Assembly: GCA_016712315.1 (NCBI GenBank)
Contig: JADJRG010000025.1
Coordinates: 1-64,000, forward strand
DNA from: Nannocystis sp.
Lineage (GTDB): Bacteria; Myxococcota_A; Polyangia; Nannocystales; Nannocystaceae
Reading direction: 5' to 3'
DNA length: 64,000 bases
Shown here piece by piece: positions 11,169 to 21,693 of the stretch. The translations under genes and the position numbers were made by a program. The notes below the pieces were generated by a model. That model did no database searches. It was not told the DNA's origin and saw only the letters and a program-made list of their open reading frames with translations. Within the stretch, counting starts at the first letter, position 1. Each line of letters begins with the position of its first letter.

Positions 11169-12153
11169 ATGACCGACCGATCCGCGCCGCGCGGCGACGT
11201 GCTCTTTGTCCTCGACCCGCTCGCGTCCCTGAACCCGCGGGCCGACTCCTCCTACGTGATGATCACGGAGGCGCTGGCCCGGGGCTATCGGGTGTACTTC
11301 TCGGAGCTGGACGGGCTGCTGCTCCGCCACAACGAGGTGTTCGCGCACGCGCAGCGGATCGCCGTGGAGGGGGCGAGCGAGGGCGCGCCGCTGGCGCGGG
11401 TGAGCGACCCAGAGGTGCGGGCGGCGGCGAGCTTCGCGGCGGTGGTGATGCGCAAGGACCCGCCGGTCGACCAAGACTTCATCATCGCGACCTGGTGGCT
11501 GGACCGGGCGCGCGAGCAGACGGTGGTGATCAACGAGCCGGCGGGGCTGCGCGACTTGAGCGAGAAGCTGGCGATCTTGGCCTTCCCGGGGCTGATCCCG
11601 CGGACCTTCCTGCTCCGTCGGACAGGTGATCTGCGGGCGGCGCTGCGCGAGCTGGGCGGGCAGATGATCCTCAAGCCGGTGTACGGCTACGGCGGCCGCG
11701 GGGTGCTGATCGCCCGCGAGGACGACCCGAACTTGAGCACGCTCTTCGAGCTGTGCACCAGCGACGGCGGCGGCTGGACGATCGCGCAGGAGTTCGTCTT
11801 AGGCGGCGAAGCTGGGCGACAAGCGGATCTTGCTGGTCGACGGCGAGGCGATCGGGGCGGTGCTGCGGGTGCCGGCGGCGGGGGAGCTGCGGAATAATTT
11901 CCACATGGGCGGGACGCCAGCGCTGGCCGACCTCAGCGCGCGTGACCGCGAGATCTGCGCGGAGGTGGGGCCCTTCTTAAAGGCGCGAGGACAATTCTTT
12001 GTCGGGCTGGATGTGCTGGGCGACAAGCTGACGGAGATCAACGTGACCAGCCCGACGGGCATGCAGGAGGTCAACCGGCTGGCGCAGCTCCGCGGGGCCG
12101 AGACGATGCAGGCGCGCTTCTGGGACGCGCTGGAGCGGAAGATCGGGGGCTGA
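11169..12153 (+). CDS. gshB: Glutathione synthetase (one frameshift)
   Basis: ATP-grasp enzyme joining gamma-glutamylcysteine and glycine in the cytosol. The start MTDRSAPRGDVLFVLDPLASLNP fits the GshB N-terminal domain (DPL near the start). Later come VVMRKDPPVDQDFIIATWWLD, ILKPVYGYGGRGV (ATP-binding loop), LVDGEAIGAVLRVPA, RNNFHMGG and EINVTSPTGMQEVNRL (metal-binding Glu/Asn). The length, about 327 residues, is normal. One base is missing near 11808, and both sides align with the family without loss. It is probably monocistronic, with the next gene 84 bp downstream. Confidence 0.9.
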
Positions 12154-12236
12154 GCGCGAGCGCCAGGTTGTGGCGGTGATCACAGGCCCGGCGGCGGGGG
12201 CAGATCGGCGGCGCTTTGGCGGGTAGCTTGGGCGCG

Positions 12237-12713
12237 ATGTCTGGCCCGATCATCCCGCTCTCGCAGCGCCGCGGCGACCTGCTCTTCGTGGTCGCGTTCG
12301 CGCTGTTTACGGCGTCGTCGTTGCTCTCGGACGCGCTGCACGCGCTGGCGATCAGGCCGGCGGGCTTCGATCCGAACGCGACCTACGCGGCGCTGGTGGG
12401 CGACCACTACTTCGCCTCAAACCCGCAGACGCTGCAGGTGCGGCTGTATATCTCGGGCTTCGTGTTCGCGCCGATCACAGCGGCGCTGGTGGTGGCCTTT
12501 GTGAAGGGATGGGAGGAGATCCGGCCGCTGGCGCTGCTCTACGCGGGGGCGATGATCGTGGGGGTGAGCGAGTTCATCGCCTGGGACCTGACGTCGGGGA
12601 CCCCGCCCGAGCGGCTGGGGCTGTTCTTCGCGTTCAACGGGCCGTATCTGCTGGTGCCGCTGCTGCTGGCGGCGCGGATGTGGCGCGAGGCGCCCTTCTC
12701 GCGGCGCGCGTGA
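12237..12713 (+). CDS. Four-helix membrane protein, EXPERA/TMEM97-like
   Basis: 158 residues with four hydrophobic helices. The last has the FNGPYLLVPLLLAARMW pattern, resembling the closing helix of EXPERA-domain proteins (emopamil-binding/TMEM97 group). A helix-3 acidic pair (EFIAWD) is also compatible. EXPERA members act on sterol-type ligands, which some myxobacteria make, but this assignment rests on a short pattern only. ATG 12237 is preferred over an upstream TTG. The alternative is a generic DUF membrane protein. Confidence 0.5.
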   Translation: MSGPIIPLSQRRGDLLFVVAFALFTASSLLSDALHALAIRPAGFDPNATYAALVGDHYFASNPQTLQVRLYISGFVFAPITAALVVAFVKGWEEIRPLALLYAGAMIVGVSEFIAWDLTSGTPPERLGLFFAFNGPYLLVPLLLAARMWREAPFSRRA

Positions 12714-12772
12714 CTCGTGAGGCGGTGAGCGGCTGATCCGCGGCGCGGCGGGCCCTGCTAGGATGGCGGCCG

Positions 12773-13960
12773 ATGCGGCGAGGAACGGGCAGCGCGCGGG
12801 GGTCCGCGAGGGTCGCGGTCGCGCTGGGGCTGTGCCTCTGCGCAGGCGTGTGGGAGGCCCGCGGCGACGTCATGCCGGAGGAGGAGCTGTGGGGGCGGGA
12901 GATCGGGGCGCGGGTGGAGATCGCGGGGGTCGATCGCTTCGCGGAGCATGTCTTCTTTATTTTCCCGGCGTACTGCACGAGCGCGCTGGCGGCGCTGGAT
13001 GGGGCGACGCTCTACTTCTACGACCAGGATGAATTCGCGGCGCGGCCGAACTACCTGGTGCTCCGCGACGGGCCGCTGGCGTCGTGGATCGGCGGCAATC
13101 AGTCGTGCCAGGGGTCGAGCATCTACGCGCTGGCGCGCGAGGTGGCGGCGACGATCGATCTGGACGCGATGTCGCTGGAGGGGCTGCGCGGCTTCTTCGA
13201 GGGCGATTCGCGGCTCTTTCGCGCGGGGTCGTCGTTCCAGTTCCTCGACACGCCGCTGTACGCGGACAAGCGATCGCCGCTCCAGCAGGTGGATGAGGTG
13301 GTGCGGGTGCTGCGACTCGACGCGGAGGGCGGGATCACGGCGGTGGTCGACACCGACACCTACTCCTTCGCCGATGGGACCACGCAGACGCTGCCGCTCG
13401 CGCATACGCGGCGGCCGCCGCTGCCCTTCAAGCCGCTGAAGCCGGCGAAGATCGCCAAGTACGTGGCGACGCACGCGAAGTGGCTGGTGCGTCAGCCGGT
13501 GACGCCGCCGCCAGCGCCGCGGCTGCCGGAATTCGCGGAGGAGGAGGAGGGAGAGACCGGGGCGACCGGGACGACCGGGACGACCGGGACGGACGGGGCG
13601 GCGAGCGAGCTCGATGGGACAGACCGCGCGGAGACGACGGTGGCGGGGGTGATCGCGATCGCCGAGGAGAGCGCGCAGGGGACGACGGAGACGACGGGGG
13701 CGACGGGGACGACGGGGGCGGCGGAGGCGTCGGAGGCGACGGGGACGACGGGGACGGAGGGGGCGACCGGGACGACGAGCGAGACAGCGATGGCGGTGGC
13801 TGATGCGGCGGCGGGCGCGACCGGCCCGGGCACGGGCGAGGCGGCGGGAGCGAGCGGCGGCGATGGTGTGGGGGTGGTCGGTGGGTTGTCTGCGGTGGCC
13901 GCGGTGGTGATCGTGAGCGCGATCGCGGCGGGCCGACGACGCCGACGGCGCGGGCGCTGA
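12773..13960 (+). CDS. Exported protein with Gly-X-Thr repeats and C-terminal membrane/Arg tail
   Basis: 395 residues. The N-terminal signal peptide (VAVALGLCLCAGVWEARG) is followed by a globular domain of about 200 residues with no family I recognise (YCTSALAALDGATLYFYDQDEF, WIGGNQSCQG). From residue 260 the chain is low complexity, with collagen-like Gly-X-Thr triplets (GATGTTGTTGT). It ends in a hydrophobic helix and RRRRRRGR, the usual layout of a C-terminal sorting or anchoring tail. A surface location is likely. The terminator hairpin begins inside its last codons. Confidence 0.6.
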   Translation: MRRGTGSARGSARVAVALGLCLCAGVWEARGDVMPEEELWGREIGARVEIAGVDRFAEHVFFIFPAYCTSALAALDGATLYFYDQDEFAARPNYLVLRDGPLASWIGGNQSCQGSSIYALAREVAATIDLDAMSLEGLRGFFEGDSRLFRAGSSFQFLDTPLYADKRSPLQQVDEVVRVLRLDAEGGITAVVDTDTYSFADGTTQTLPLAHTRRPPLPFKPLKPAKIAKYVATHAKWLVRQPVTPPPAPRLPEFAEEEEGETGATGTTGTTGTDGAASELDGTDRAETTVAGVIAIAEESAQGTTETTGATGTTGAAEASEATGTTGTEGATGTTSETAMAVADAAAGATGPGTGEAAGASGGDGVGVVGGLSAVAAVVIVSAIAAGRRRRRRGR

Positions 13961-13984
13961 CGCGCGCCCGCGGGGGTGTTTTTT
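13949..13984 (+). terminator. Rho-independent terminator
   Basis: CGCGGGCGC and GCGCCCGCG form a 9-bp stem, followed by GGGG, then TG and six T. The left arm overlaps the stop of the Gly-X-Thr protein gene. It lies between convergent genes. Confidence 0.7.
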
Positions 13985-14006
13985 GGGCCTATGGTGATAG
14001 CGCGGG

Positions 14007-15538
14007 CTATTGGGGGCAGATGACCTGGCTGATCTGGCCGCCGCTCATGTCGCTGTAGGTGTAGGGGGCGTTGAGGCCGTCGTAGAAGGCGGTCTCGTAG
14101 GTGTCGGGGTCGATGCGGTAGGCCGCGTTGCCGCCGAGCTGGATCGCCCAGATGAAGCCGTCGACGTCGACGGCGATGCCGCGGTAGATGTTGTTGCCGG
14201 GCAAGGGGATGATGTCGCCGACCACCATGGTGTCGGATCTGACCCAACCAACGCCGCCGGTGGTGGCGCTCCAGATCCGCCCCTCGAGGTCCTCAGCGAC
14301 GCCAGAGCCGCCGTTTCCGGGGATGTTGCCGATCACGTTGGCCCAGGTCTTGGTCTGGTAGTCGAAGCGGCGCGGGCTGTCGTCCCAGACGCGGCCCTTG
14401 GAGTCGACGGTGATGCCGTAGGAGCCGCCGTTAAAGACCTCGTAGGCGAGGGTCTCGTGGTCGACGCGGGCGATCTTGCCCTGGCCGAAGACGTAGAACC
14501 AGAGGTTGTTCTGCGGGTCGACGGCGGCGCCGTAGGCGCCAAAGCCCCAGCTGCTGTTGCCAAAGGTGCAGGAGAGGATGTTTTGCGGGATCTCGACGGA
14601 GTCCTCGACGACGCCGGTGTCGCCGTTGACGCGGTGCACCCAGATCCCGGCGACGCCGCACTGGCCGGGTTGAAGGCCGTCTTTGGCGGTGAGCGTCCAG
14701 ATCTTTTGCTCGTCGTATTGGCAGGTCTCGAGGTTGTAGACGCCGGAGGTCCAGGCGACGGGGCGCTGGACGGTGAATTCGCTGAAAGGGTTGTGCCAGG
14801 CGATGCACTCGTCGTTGGCGAAGGGGAGGACGTCGTTCTTGCCGGTGGAGGTGTCGATCTGGCCGTTGTTGTTCTTGTCGACGCAGTCGGCCTTGCGGGC
14901 CCAGATCTTGGTGAGGCCGCCGAAGCGGTTGGCGATGGCGACGGCGCGGCCGTCGATGCTGACGCTGGTGCGGGAGGGGCTGCCGCTGCCGTCCGGGCGG
15001 GTGCGATAGCGGGCCTCCTCGATCATGGTGCGGGTGTCGAGCTTGGAGACGGTGTGCTCGCCAGAATTGGCGACCCAGACGTAGCTCCACTCGCTGTTGC
15101 CGCACTTGGCCTCGCAGTCGACGCCGGTGTCAGAGTCACTGTCACTATCCCCGGTGGTGCCTGAGTCGGTGTCGCCGGTGGTGACCGCGTCGGTGGTCGC
15201 GTCGGTGGTCGCGTCGGTGGTCGCGTCGCTGTCAGTGGCGACGGCGGTGGTCTCGCTGGGGTCGCTGTCGCTCTCCCCCTGGGTGGTGGCGTTGGAGTCG
15301 GAGTCGGTGGCGCTGCCGCTCTGGGTGGCGTCCGAGTCGCTCATGCTGCCGCTGCCCTGGGTGGCGGCGGTGGTGGTGGCGGTGGTGACCGCGGTGGTGG
15401 CTGTCGCGACGGTGGTGCTCAGGCGGTGTCGCTGGTGGCGGCGTCGTCGCCGCAGGCGAGGGGCAGGGCGAGCAGGGCGAGCAGGGCGAGCAGGTCGGAT
15501 GCGGCGGGGCGGATCTGCGGGGGGGTGGGGCGGCGCAT
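14007..15538 (-). CDS. Lipoprotein with beta-propeller (virginiamycin B lyase/SMP-30-like) domain (one frameshift)
   Basis: MRRPTPPQIRP leads to a hydrophobic run ending LALPLACGDDA (lipobox Cys). Then comes a long Asp/Ser/Thr spacer typical of Nannocystaceae lipoproteins. The C-terminal 330 residues hold repeated propeller-blade motifs: WVANSGEHTVSKLDTRT, GAAVDPQNNLWFYV, YGITVDSKGRVWD, GVAEDLEGRIWSAT, GIAVDVDGFIWAI. Such domains are found in streptogramin lyase-like proteins, but the catalytic role here is unknown. One shift in the spacer (about 15420) splits the signal peptide from the rest. It converges on the Gly-X-Thr gene. Confidence 0.75.
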
Positions 15539-15706
15539 AGGGGGGGTTCTCCTCAGATCAACGGGTGGAAGACCCAGGTTGTCGGGATGAGGAGCGATCG
15601 TCAACCCCCTCTCGGGCTCGCGCGGGAGCGCGGGCGAGCGCCGCCGCGCGGCGAGTGAGGCGCGAAAATCGACGACACCGGGGCGAGAGCCGACTAGAGT
15701 GCGCCG

Positions 15707-17825
15707 GTGCGGGCTTGGTCCTGGTCCCTTGGCGGTGGCGCTGCGCTGGTCGCGCTGACGCGCGTGGCGGCGCTTCCCGATGGGCCGTGGGAGCAGGACG
15801 AGGCGATCTTCGCGAGCGCGCTGCTGGACTTCGATGTGCTAGGCGCACCGGCCGCATCCGCCGGGGTTCCCGGGGTGGATCGGGCTGGGTTTGCTGCTGC
15901 GTCCGCTGGTGGGCGATCCGCTGCGGACGCTGGAGCTGCTGTCGTGCGCGGCTTCGGCGGCGAGCTTCGTGCTGCTGGCGTGGCTGCTGGCGCGGGTGGT
16001 GCCGCGGCCGGTGGCGCTGGCGGCGGCGACGCTGCACGCGTTCGTGCCGACGGTGTGGTTTCATGCGCCGCGGGCGTTGGCGAGCACGCCGGCGGTGGCG
16101 CTGGCGCTGGCGGCGGTGGCGGGCTGGGCGCACGGGTCGCGCTGGGGGGCGCGGCTGGGGTGGATCGCGCTGGTGTGGGCGGGGCTGACGCGGCCGCAGC
16201 TCGCGCCGGTGTTGGCGGCGCTGGGGCTGTGCGCGGTTGTGTGGCTGCGGGGGCAGCCTCGGGCGTTATGCAAAGATCTGGCGCTGGCCGGCGGGATCGG
16301 GGCGGCGGTGGCGGCGGCGGTGGTGATCGACACAGGGTCGCTGGCGCGGCTGCTTCGGGCGATGTCGGAGCATTATGGGGCGAATGAGCGGGCCCGCGCG
16401 GGGTGGCCGGAGGAGCTCGGGGACCTGGGGTTGGTGCGGGGGCTGGGCGGGGTGTGGGCGACGGGGATCTGGGCGCTGGCGACGGGGATCGGGCTAGGTT
16501 TGTTGGCGCGGCGGCGCTGGCGGGGGGCGGCGGCGGCGGGGTTGGTGCTGGCGGCGACGCTGGCGACGCTGCTGCTGTGGCACGTGCCGACGCACCCGCG
16601 CTATCAGGTGCCGCTGGCGGCGGTTTGTGCGCCGCTGGTGGCGATCGCGGCGGCGCGGCTGGGGCGCGTGGCGGGGGTGGGGATGCTCTTTGTCGGCGCG
16701 GGGGCCTCGGCGTGGCTGGCGGCGCCGGCGGTGTGGAGCGTGCACACGACGCCGCTGCCGATCGTGGCGGCGCTGCGGGCGGTGTCGCGGCCGGAGGGCG
16801 ACGCGCAGGCGGTGGTGTATACGCACGGGGCGTTCTCGTTCCCGCGGCTGTGGTCGATGACAGGGGCGCTGGGGCGGCCGGCGGTGGATGAGCGCGAGCT
16901 GGGGCGGCTCGGGCCGACGTTGACGAGGCCTTTCTTGTCGATGACGGCGATCGAGCCGCTGCCGGGGGCGACGGTGACGGCGCGGATCTTTGAGGAGTTT
17001 CCGCAGGAGGCGTGGGATCTGTCGCAGCGGCGCTTTGTCCGGGAATGGGTGGTGGAGGGGGCGGTGCTGACGGGGGAGGGGGTGAGCCGGGCGGAGATCG
17101 ATCGGGGAGGGGAGCGCTTCGCGTGGCTGGGACCGGCGGTGACGCTGTGGGCGCAGCCGTCGGCGGAGGGGCTGGGGCTGGCGCTGGTGGTGCCGCAGGA
17201 GGTGGCGCCGCTGACGGTGACGGTGACGGTGGAGGAGGTGGTGCGGCTGCGGTCGACGCTGGCGGCGGGGCCGCAGGTGCTGCGGACGCCGACCGGCTGC
17301 GCGAGCCTGTGCGCGGCGCAGATCAGCTTTGACAAGACGATCACGGCGGCGAAGGACCACAGGGCGCTGTCGGCGAGGATGTACGGGGCGTGGAATGAGG
17401 GGCCGCTGTTTAAGACGCCGGCGTATACGTGGAGCCCGGGGCTGCCGCGGGAGGCGGCGGCGCGGGGGGTGGTGTTCTCTGGGTTCTATGGGCCGGAGAA
17501 ATTTTTAAAGGGGACTCGGCCGGGGGCGTGGACGACGGGGCTGGCTCGCGCTGAATTTCCGGCGGGGCCAGGGCGGGTGGGGGTGACGCTGGCGAACCCG
17601 CCGCCGCGGGCGGGTCTGGTGACGCTTCGTAGCGATCTCGAGGCGCGGACGGTGGCGGTGACGGGGCAGCCGTCGACGCACTGGATCGCGGTGGGGGGGG
17701 CGCAGGGGCGGGCTTGGATCGAGATCGAGGGGGCGGTGAACGTGCCGGCGGCGGCGGATCCGACGAAGAAAGACACGCGGCCGCTGGGGCAGACGGTGCT
17801 AGAGCTGCGCTACGAGCCGGAGTAG
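15707..17825 (+). CDS. GT-C fold membrane glycosyltransferase (family 39/ArnT-like), one frameshift
   Basis: About 705 residues with a GTG start. The first loop carries PDGPWEQDEAIFASALLDFDV, with the acidic pair expected in the first periplasmic loop of GT-C enzymes. After one shift near 15850 it reads HPPGFPGWIGLGLLLRP, another GT39-type motif. About ten hydrophobic helices follow, then a C-terminal soluble region of some 330 residues without clear family. The usual role is transfer of a sugar from a lipid-linked donor to an exported acceptor. Donor and acceptor are unknown. Confidence 0.65.
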
Positions 17826-17891
17826 GCGGCAGGGGCGCGGGTTCGCTCCGTGATCGTGCAGCGAGCGGGATCTCTCCCGGTGGAGCGGGCG

Positions 17892-19247
17892 CTACTGGCC
17901 GGCGATGTTGCAGGCTTGGAGGCGCATGATCAGCTCGTCTTCGTTGGTGAAGAAGTAAAAGGCGCCGTTGCTGGAGAAGACGGCGCCGGTGCTGAAGATG
18001 CCGAACTGGAGCTTAGGGCCGGTGATGACCGGCTCCCAGGTGCCGTCAGGAGCGACGCGGACGACCAGATTTTGGGAGTTGGAGAGGTGAAAGAAGTGGT
18101 CGCGGAAGGCGGACTTGGGGGCGGCGAAGCTGATCTCTTCGCCGACGCCGTAGCCGAGGCTGTAGGGGTAATCGAGGGTGACGCTGTTGTCCGTGGCGAT
18201 CCGGTGGAGGCCCTCGACGGTCTGGTTGATCGCGTAGAGCCCTGGCTTGAAGGCGCTGGTGGGCGGCGGGATCGCGAGGTCGACGACGATGAAGAGATCG
18301 CTGGCGAGCAGGGTGCGTGAGGCGTCTTCGCCGATCTCGTAGACCTTGCCCTCGCTCCAATTGCTGGCGTAGAGGCGCTGCTGGCCGTCGCCGCGGTCGC
18401 CGTAGATCAGGCCCTCGCAATTGCCGTGGCTGACGAAGGTCTGGACTTGGCCGTCGGGCGAGATCTTGTGGATCCAATTGCCGTTGACGGTGGTGCAGCT
18501 GTAGAGGACGCCGCCGTAGGCGTACTCGAGGTAGGGGTTGGGCGGGAGCAGGCCCGCGGCGGGATCGACGACCCAGCCGGCGAAGTTGCCGTCGTGATCC
18601 ATGCGACCGACGCCGCCGGCGGTGTTGGCGGCGTTGTTGAGGGTGAAGAGCACGCCCTCGCCCGGGAGCTCCCAATAGGGGCCGAGGGCGCGCTCGACGT
18701 CGCCGAGGCGGCCGTAGGCGCCGAGGTCTTTGCCTACCTCGAGGACGACGCGGGCGGTGTATCCGTCGAGGGCGGTGAGGTCGAGGTCCGGCGGGGTGCA
18801 GTCGCAGCCCTCGTCGAAGAGCTCGTTGCAGTTGTTGTCGAGGCCGTCACAGAGCTCGGGCTGATCCTCGCAGGCGGGCTCGCCGGTGGTCGTGGGCTCG
18901 TCCGTGGTGGTGCCAGGGTCGGTGGTCGAAGTGTCAGTGTCGGTGTCAGTATCGGCGCCGGTGCCCGTGTTGGTGTCAGTATCGGTCGAGGAGGAGGACG
19001 TGGTCGTGGCGGTCCCGGCCGAGGTGCTGGTGCTCTCGGTGCCGCCCATCGTGCCAGCGTCGGTGCTGGCGTCGGTCGTGAGGGGGTCGGCGGCGGTGGC
19101 TGTGGTGGTGGCGCCGAGGGTGGTGGTCTGTGTGCCGCTGGCGCTGCTGTCGTCGCCCGAACAGGCGGCGAGGGCGAGGGCACACGCGCAGGAGAACGAG
19201 AGGCGGCTCGGCGCGCGGCGGGGGCGGATCTGCGGGGTCGAGGGCAT
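17892..19247 (-). CDS. Lipoprotein with MopE-like metal-binding motif and propeller-like domain
   Basis: 451 residues, intact. The signal peptide ends in LALAACSGDDSS (lipobox), then a Thr/Asp/Ser-rich spacer. CDGLDNNCNELFDEGCDC is the Asp/Asn-rich putative metal-binding motif common in myxobacterial surface proteins. The rest (GVGRMDHDGNFAGWVVD, IHKISPDGQVQTFVSHGNCEGLIY, LYASNWSEGKVYEI, VVRVAPDGTWEPV) looks like beta-propeller blades. Function is unknown, likely outer-membrane attached. It resembles the lipoprotein at 14007-15538 in layout. Confidence 0.7.
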   Translation of the reverse strand: MPSTPQIRPRRAPSRLSFSCACALALAACSGDDSSASGTQTTTLGATTTATAADPLTTDASTDAGTMGGTESTSTSAGTATTTSSSSTDTDTNTGTGADTDTDTDTSTTDPGTTTDEPTTTGEPACEDQPELCDGLDNNCNELFDEGCDCTPPDLDLTALDGYTARVVLEVGKDLGAYGRLGDVERALGPYWELPGEGVLFTLNNAANTAGGVGRMDHDGNFAGWVVDPAAGLLPPNPYLEYAYGGVLYSCTTVNGNWIHKISPDGQVQTFVSHGNCEGLIYGDRGDGQQRLYASNWSEGKVYEIGEDASRTLLASDLFIVVDLAIPPPTSAFKPGLYAINQTVEGLHRIATDNSVTLDYPYSLGYGVGEEISFAAPKSAFRDHFFHLSNSQNLVVRVAPDGTWEPVITGPKLQFGIFSTGAVFSSNGAFYFFTNEDELIMRLQACNIAGQ

Positions 19248-19338
19248 CGCGGGGGATTACATCACGGATGGCGCGAGGCGAGGCGGCGAGTCGGGGGCGT
19301 GGCTGCGACAGCGGGCGCTCGCGGGCGCGCCTGTCGGG

Positions 19339-21265
19339 TCACTTGGCCTCGCGCAGGGCGGCGAGCAGGGCGCGCGGCAGCTCTTTGAAGAGGTTGTCGC
19401 GGACGTGGAGGTCGACGTGGAGGGTGAGGCCGCGGAGCCGACGGAGGCGGCGCTCGATGATGAGCTCGCGGATCGGGTGCTGGATGAACTCCTCGTCGAC
19501 GCCGAGGACGCTGACTTCGGCGAGATCAGGGGTGAGGGCGCCGGTGAGGTGGCCCTCGTGGATGTCCATAACGGCGAACATGCCGAGGGGCAAGCGGAGA
19601 CGTCGACGCAGGCGTGGCTGCGTAAGAGGCCGTTGAAGCGGGTGAGCTGGACCGGGTCGATCACGAGGCGGAGCTCGCCGTCGAGCTGGGCGCTGGCCGG
19701 GGCGAAGGTGGCGCCGAGCTCGAAGAGGCCGTCGCCCATGAGCAGGCCGCGGGCGCTGATGGTGGCGGCGCGGCGCGTGGGGGTGCGTGCGGCGCGGCCG
19801 AGGTTGGCGGCGGTGAGCTGGAGGCCAGAGACGACGAAGCGTGAGGGCGGGCTGGTGGTCTCGTCGCGGTACTCGAGCTGGCCGTCGACGATCTGCACGC
19901 TGTCGGTGGGGTAGGGGAGGGTGGAGATCTTGGTCTGCCACTCCGGGTCGATCTCGAGCTGGCTCTCGCTGGGGATCCGCCCGGTGATGAGCGTGAGGCG
20001 CGGTCGGTGGAGGATGATCGCCTTGAACGTCTCGATGGTGTCGTCGGTGACGCTGGTCTCGACGATGACCTCGAGGCGGTCGATCTGTACATAGGCGGCC
20101 TCGGCGGTGCCGCCGGTCTTGCGCAGGGTGACGTCGGTGAAGGCCATGACGCCCCGCGCGAGGTCGAGCTCGAGGCCGCCGATGGTCGCGTCGTGGCCGA
20201 TGAGGCTGTCCAGGCGGCGCGTGAAGCCGGTGAGGATGAGCTGGCTCAGGAGATCCATCGCGTCGGCCTTAAAGGCGTCGTCGAGGGTCATACGCGGCGC
20301 GCTCGCTTCAGGGTGGAGGGGGCGATCGAGGAGGATCGGCGCGTCCGAGGTGGCGAGCATGCTGCTGAAGATCGCCTCGGCCATGGGGTGACGGACGCGC
20401 TCTCGCGGGGCGAGCAGCTCAAGATCGTAGAAGTTGGGCTGGAGGAGGCCGCGGAGGCGGCCGCGGGTGGCGGTGAGCTGGCCGTGGAGCGAGAGGGCGC
20501 CGCGCTCGACGTCCATCTCGATGACCTTTAAAAAGATCGGGTTGAAGGGGCGCAGCGGGAGGCGATCGAGGGCGAAGCGCAGGGTCCAGGAGCCCTGCGG
20601 GAGCACGGGGGAGAGGGCGCCTTGGACGGCGAGGGGGCCGCCTCCGGCGATGTGGGCGACGATCTCGAGCTGGACGGTGAGGGCGTCGTCGGTGGTGCCC
20701 CACGCGCCTTGACGTAGGGTGGCGCGCAGGCCGGTGAGGAGGGGGATCGGCGGGAGATCAGGGAGGAGGACGATCTCGAGGCTGCTGTCGGCGAGGGTGA
20801 AGGAGCGCAGCGGGCCGAGGCCAGCGAGCGGCTCGGGGGCGGCAGGCGGGTGATCGGCGGGAGAGACCGACCAAGGGGCGGTGAGGTCGAGGCGGGCGTC
20901 GAGGCCGTAGAGCTGAACGTCGACGGGCGTGCGGCCGCGGAGGAGGAGCGGCCAGCTCCAACGCACGCTGAGATCGCGGAGGCGCAGGCGGGTGGCGCTG
21001 CTGGTGTCCTTGGGGGCGATCTCGAGGTCGTGAAGGCGGAGCTCGCCGTCCCAGAGGCGGAGCTCGATGCGCTCGAAGCTGAGCTCCGCGCCGAGCTGGC
21101 TGGCGACGCGCGACTTGAGCTGCTTGGTGACGATGATCTTCGCGAGCAGGTCGAAGGCGATGACGCTGAGGAGGACGAGGAAGGCGCCGAGCAGCCAGAT
21201 CCGGGTGCGACGGGGTTGATACTTGTGGGTGGGTCGCTTCAGCAGGGCCTGGTTTCAGGGGGCAT
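19339..21265 (-). CDS. AsmA/DUF748-type envelope protein (two frameshifts)
   Basis: The N terminus MPPETRP joins, after one shift, LLKRPTHKYQPRR and a membrane helix (WLLGAFLVLLSVIAFDLLA). The long beta-rich region follows the DUF748/AsmA pattern: LSFERIELRLWDGELRLHDL, LSVRWSWPLLLRGRTPVDV, LRFALDRLPLRPFNPIFLK, VQIVDGQLEYRDETTSPPS. After a second shift near 19620 it ends in RLRGLTLHVDLHVRDNLF. Family members are large periplasmic proteins linked to lipid transport or outer-membrane biogenesis. The 5' shift leaves CTG as the only nearby start in one frame, which is why I place the ATG at 21265. Confidence 0.65.
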
Positions 21266-21452
21266 GACAGGGCTCGGCGCAGGGCGCAGGCGAGCCCGGC
21301 AGAGCACGAGGCTGCGCCCTCGCGCGCGGAGACGCAAGGGCGCGCCGCGGCGATCCTGCGCCTTCTATCGCGGATCGCAAAAAGTGCCGGGACCGGCCGC
21401 GGCCGCGTCGCCGATGCGAAAGCGCGTGCGGATCGACTGGAGGAGGCCGCGG

Positions 21453-21596
21453 CGGGGGCTGAGGGCGGCCGTGAGCGGCGGCGTGACCACGACCTGCCTG
21501 AATGTACATGTCGAGGATCGCCCGCCTGCCGGCGCGGGTGGCGGGGTCGTGGCGGGTCTGGGCGTACTCCATGGCGACGAAGACCTGGCCGCGATA
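21453..21596 (-). pseudogene. Vestige of a Hanks-type kinase
   Basis: GQVFVAMEYAQ ... MYIQAGRGHAAAHG is the hinge-to-helix-E segment of myxobacterial Ser/Thr kinases (normally VFVAMEYV ... QAGRGLAAAH). Neither the glycine loop nor HRD/DFG motifs are found around it. The rest of the 21266-21693 gap shows nothing else I can support. It is a decayed fragment. Confidence 0.45.
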
Positions 21597-21693
21597 CCCT
21601 CGGACCCGACGTGCCGAGAGTGGTGGGATCCGCGACGACGAAGCCTGAGAGGGCGCGCTCTGTGCTGCGCCCCGAGCCCTGCGGAGGGGCAGG

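Noticed and set aside
9938..11629. Long plus-strand open frame of 563 codons
   Set aside because: Antisense to the DUF2167 gene and out of frame with gshB; no family pattern, a GC-rich shadow.
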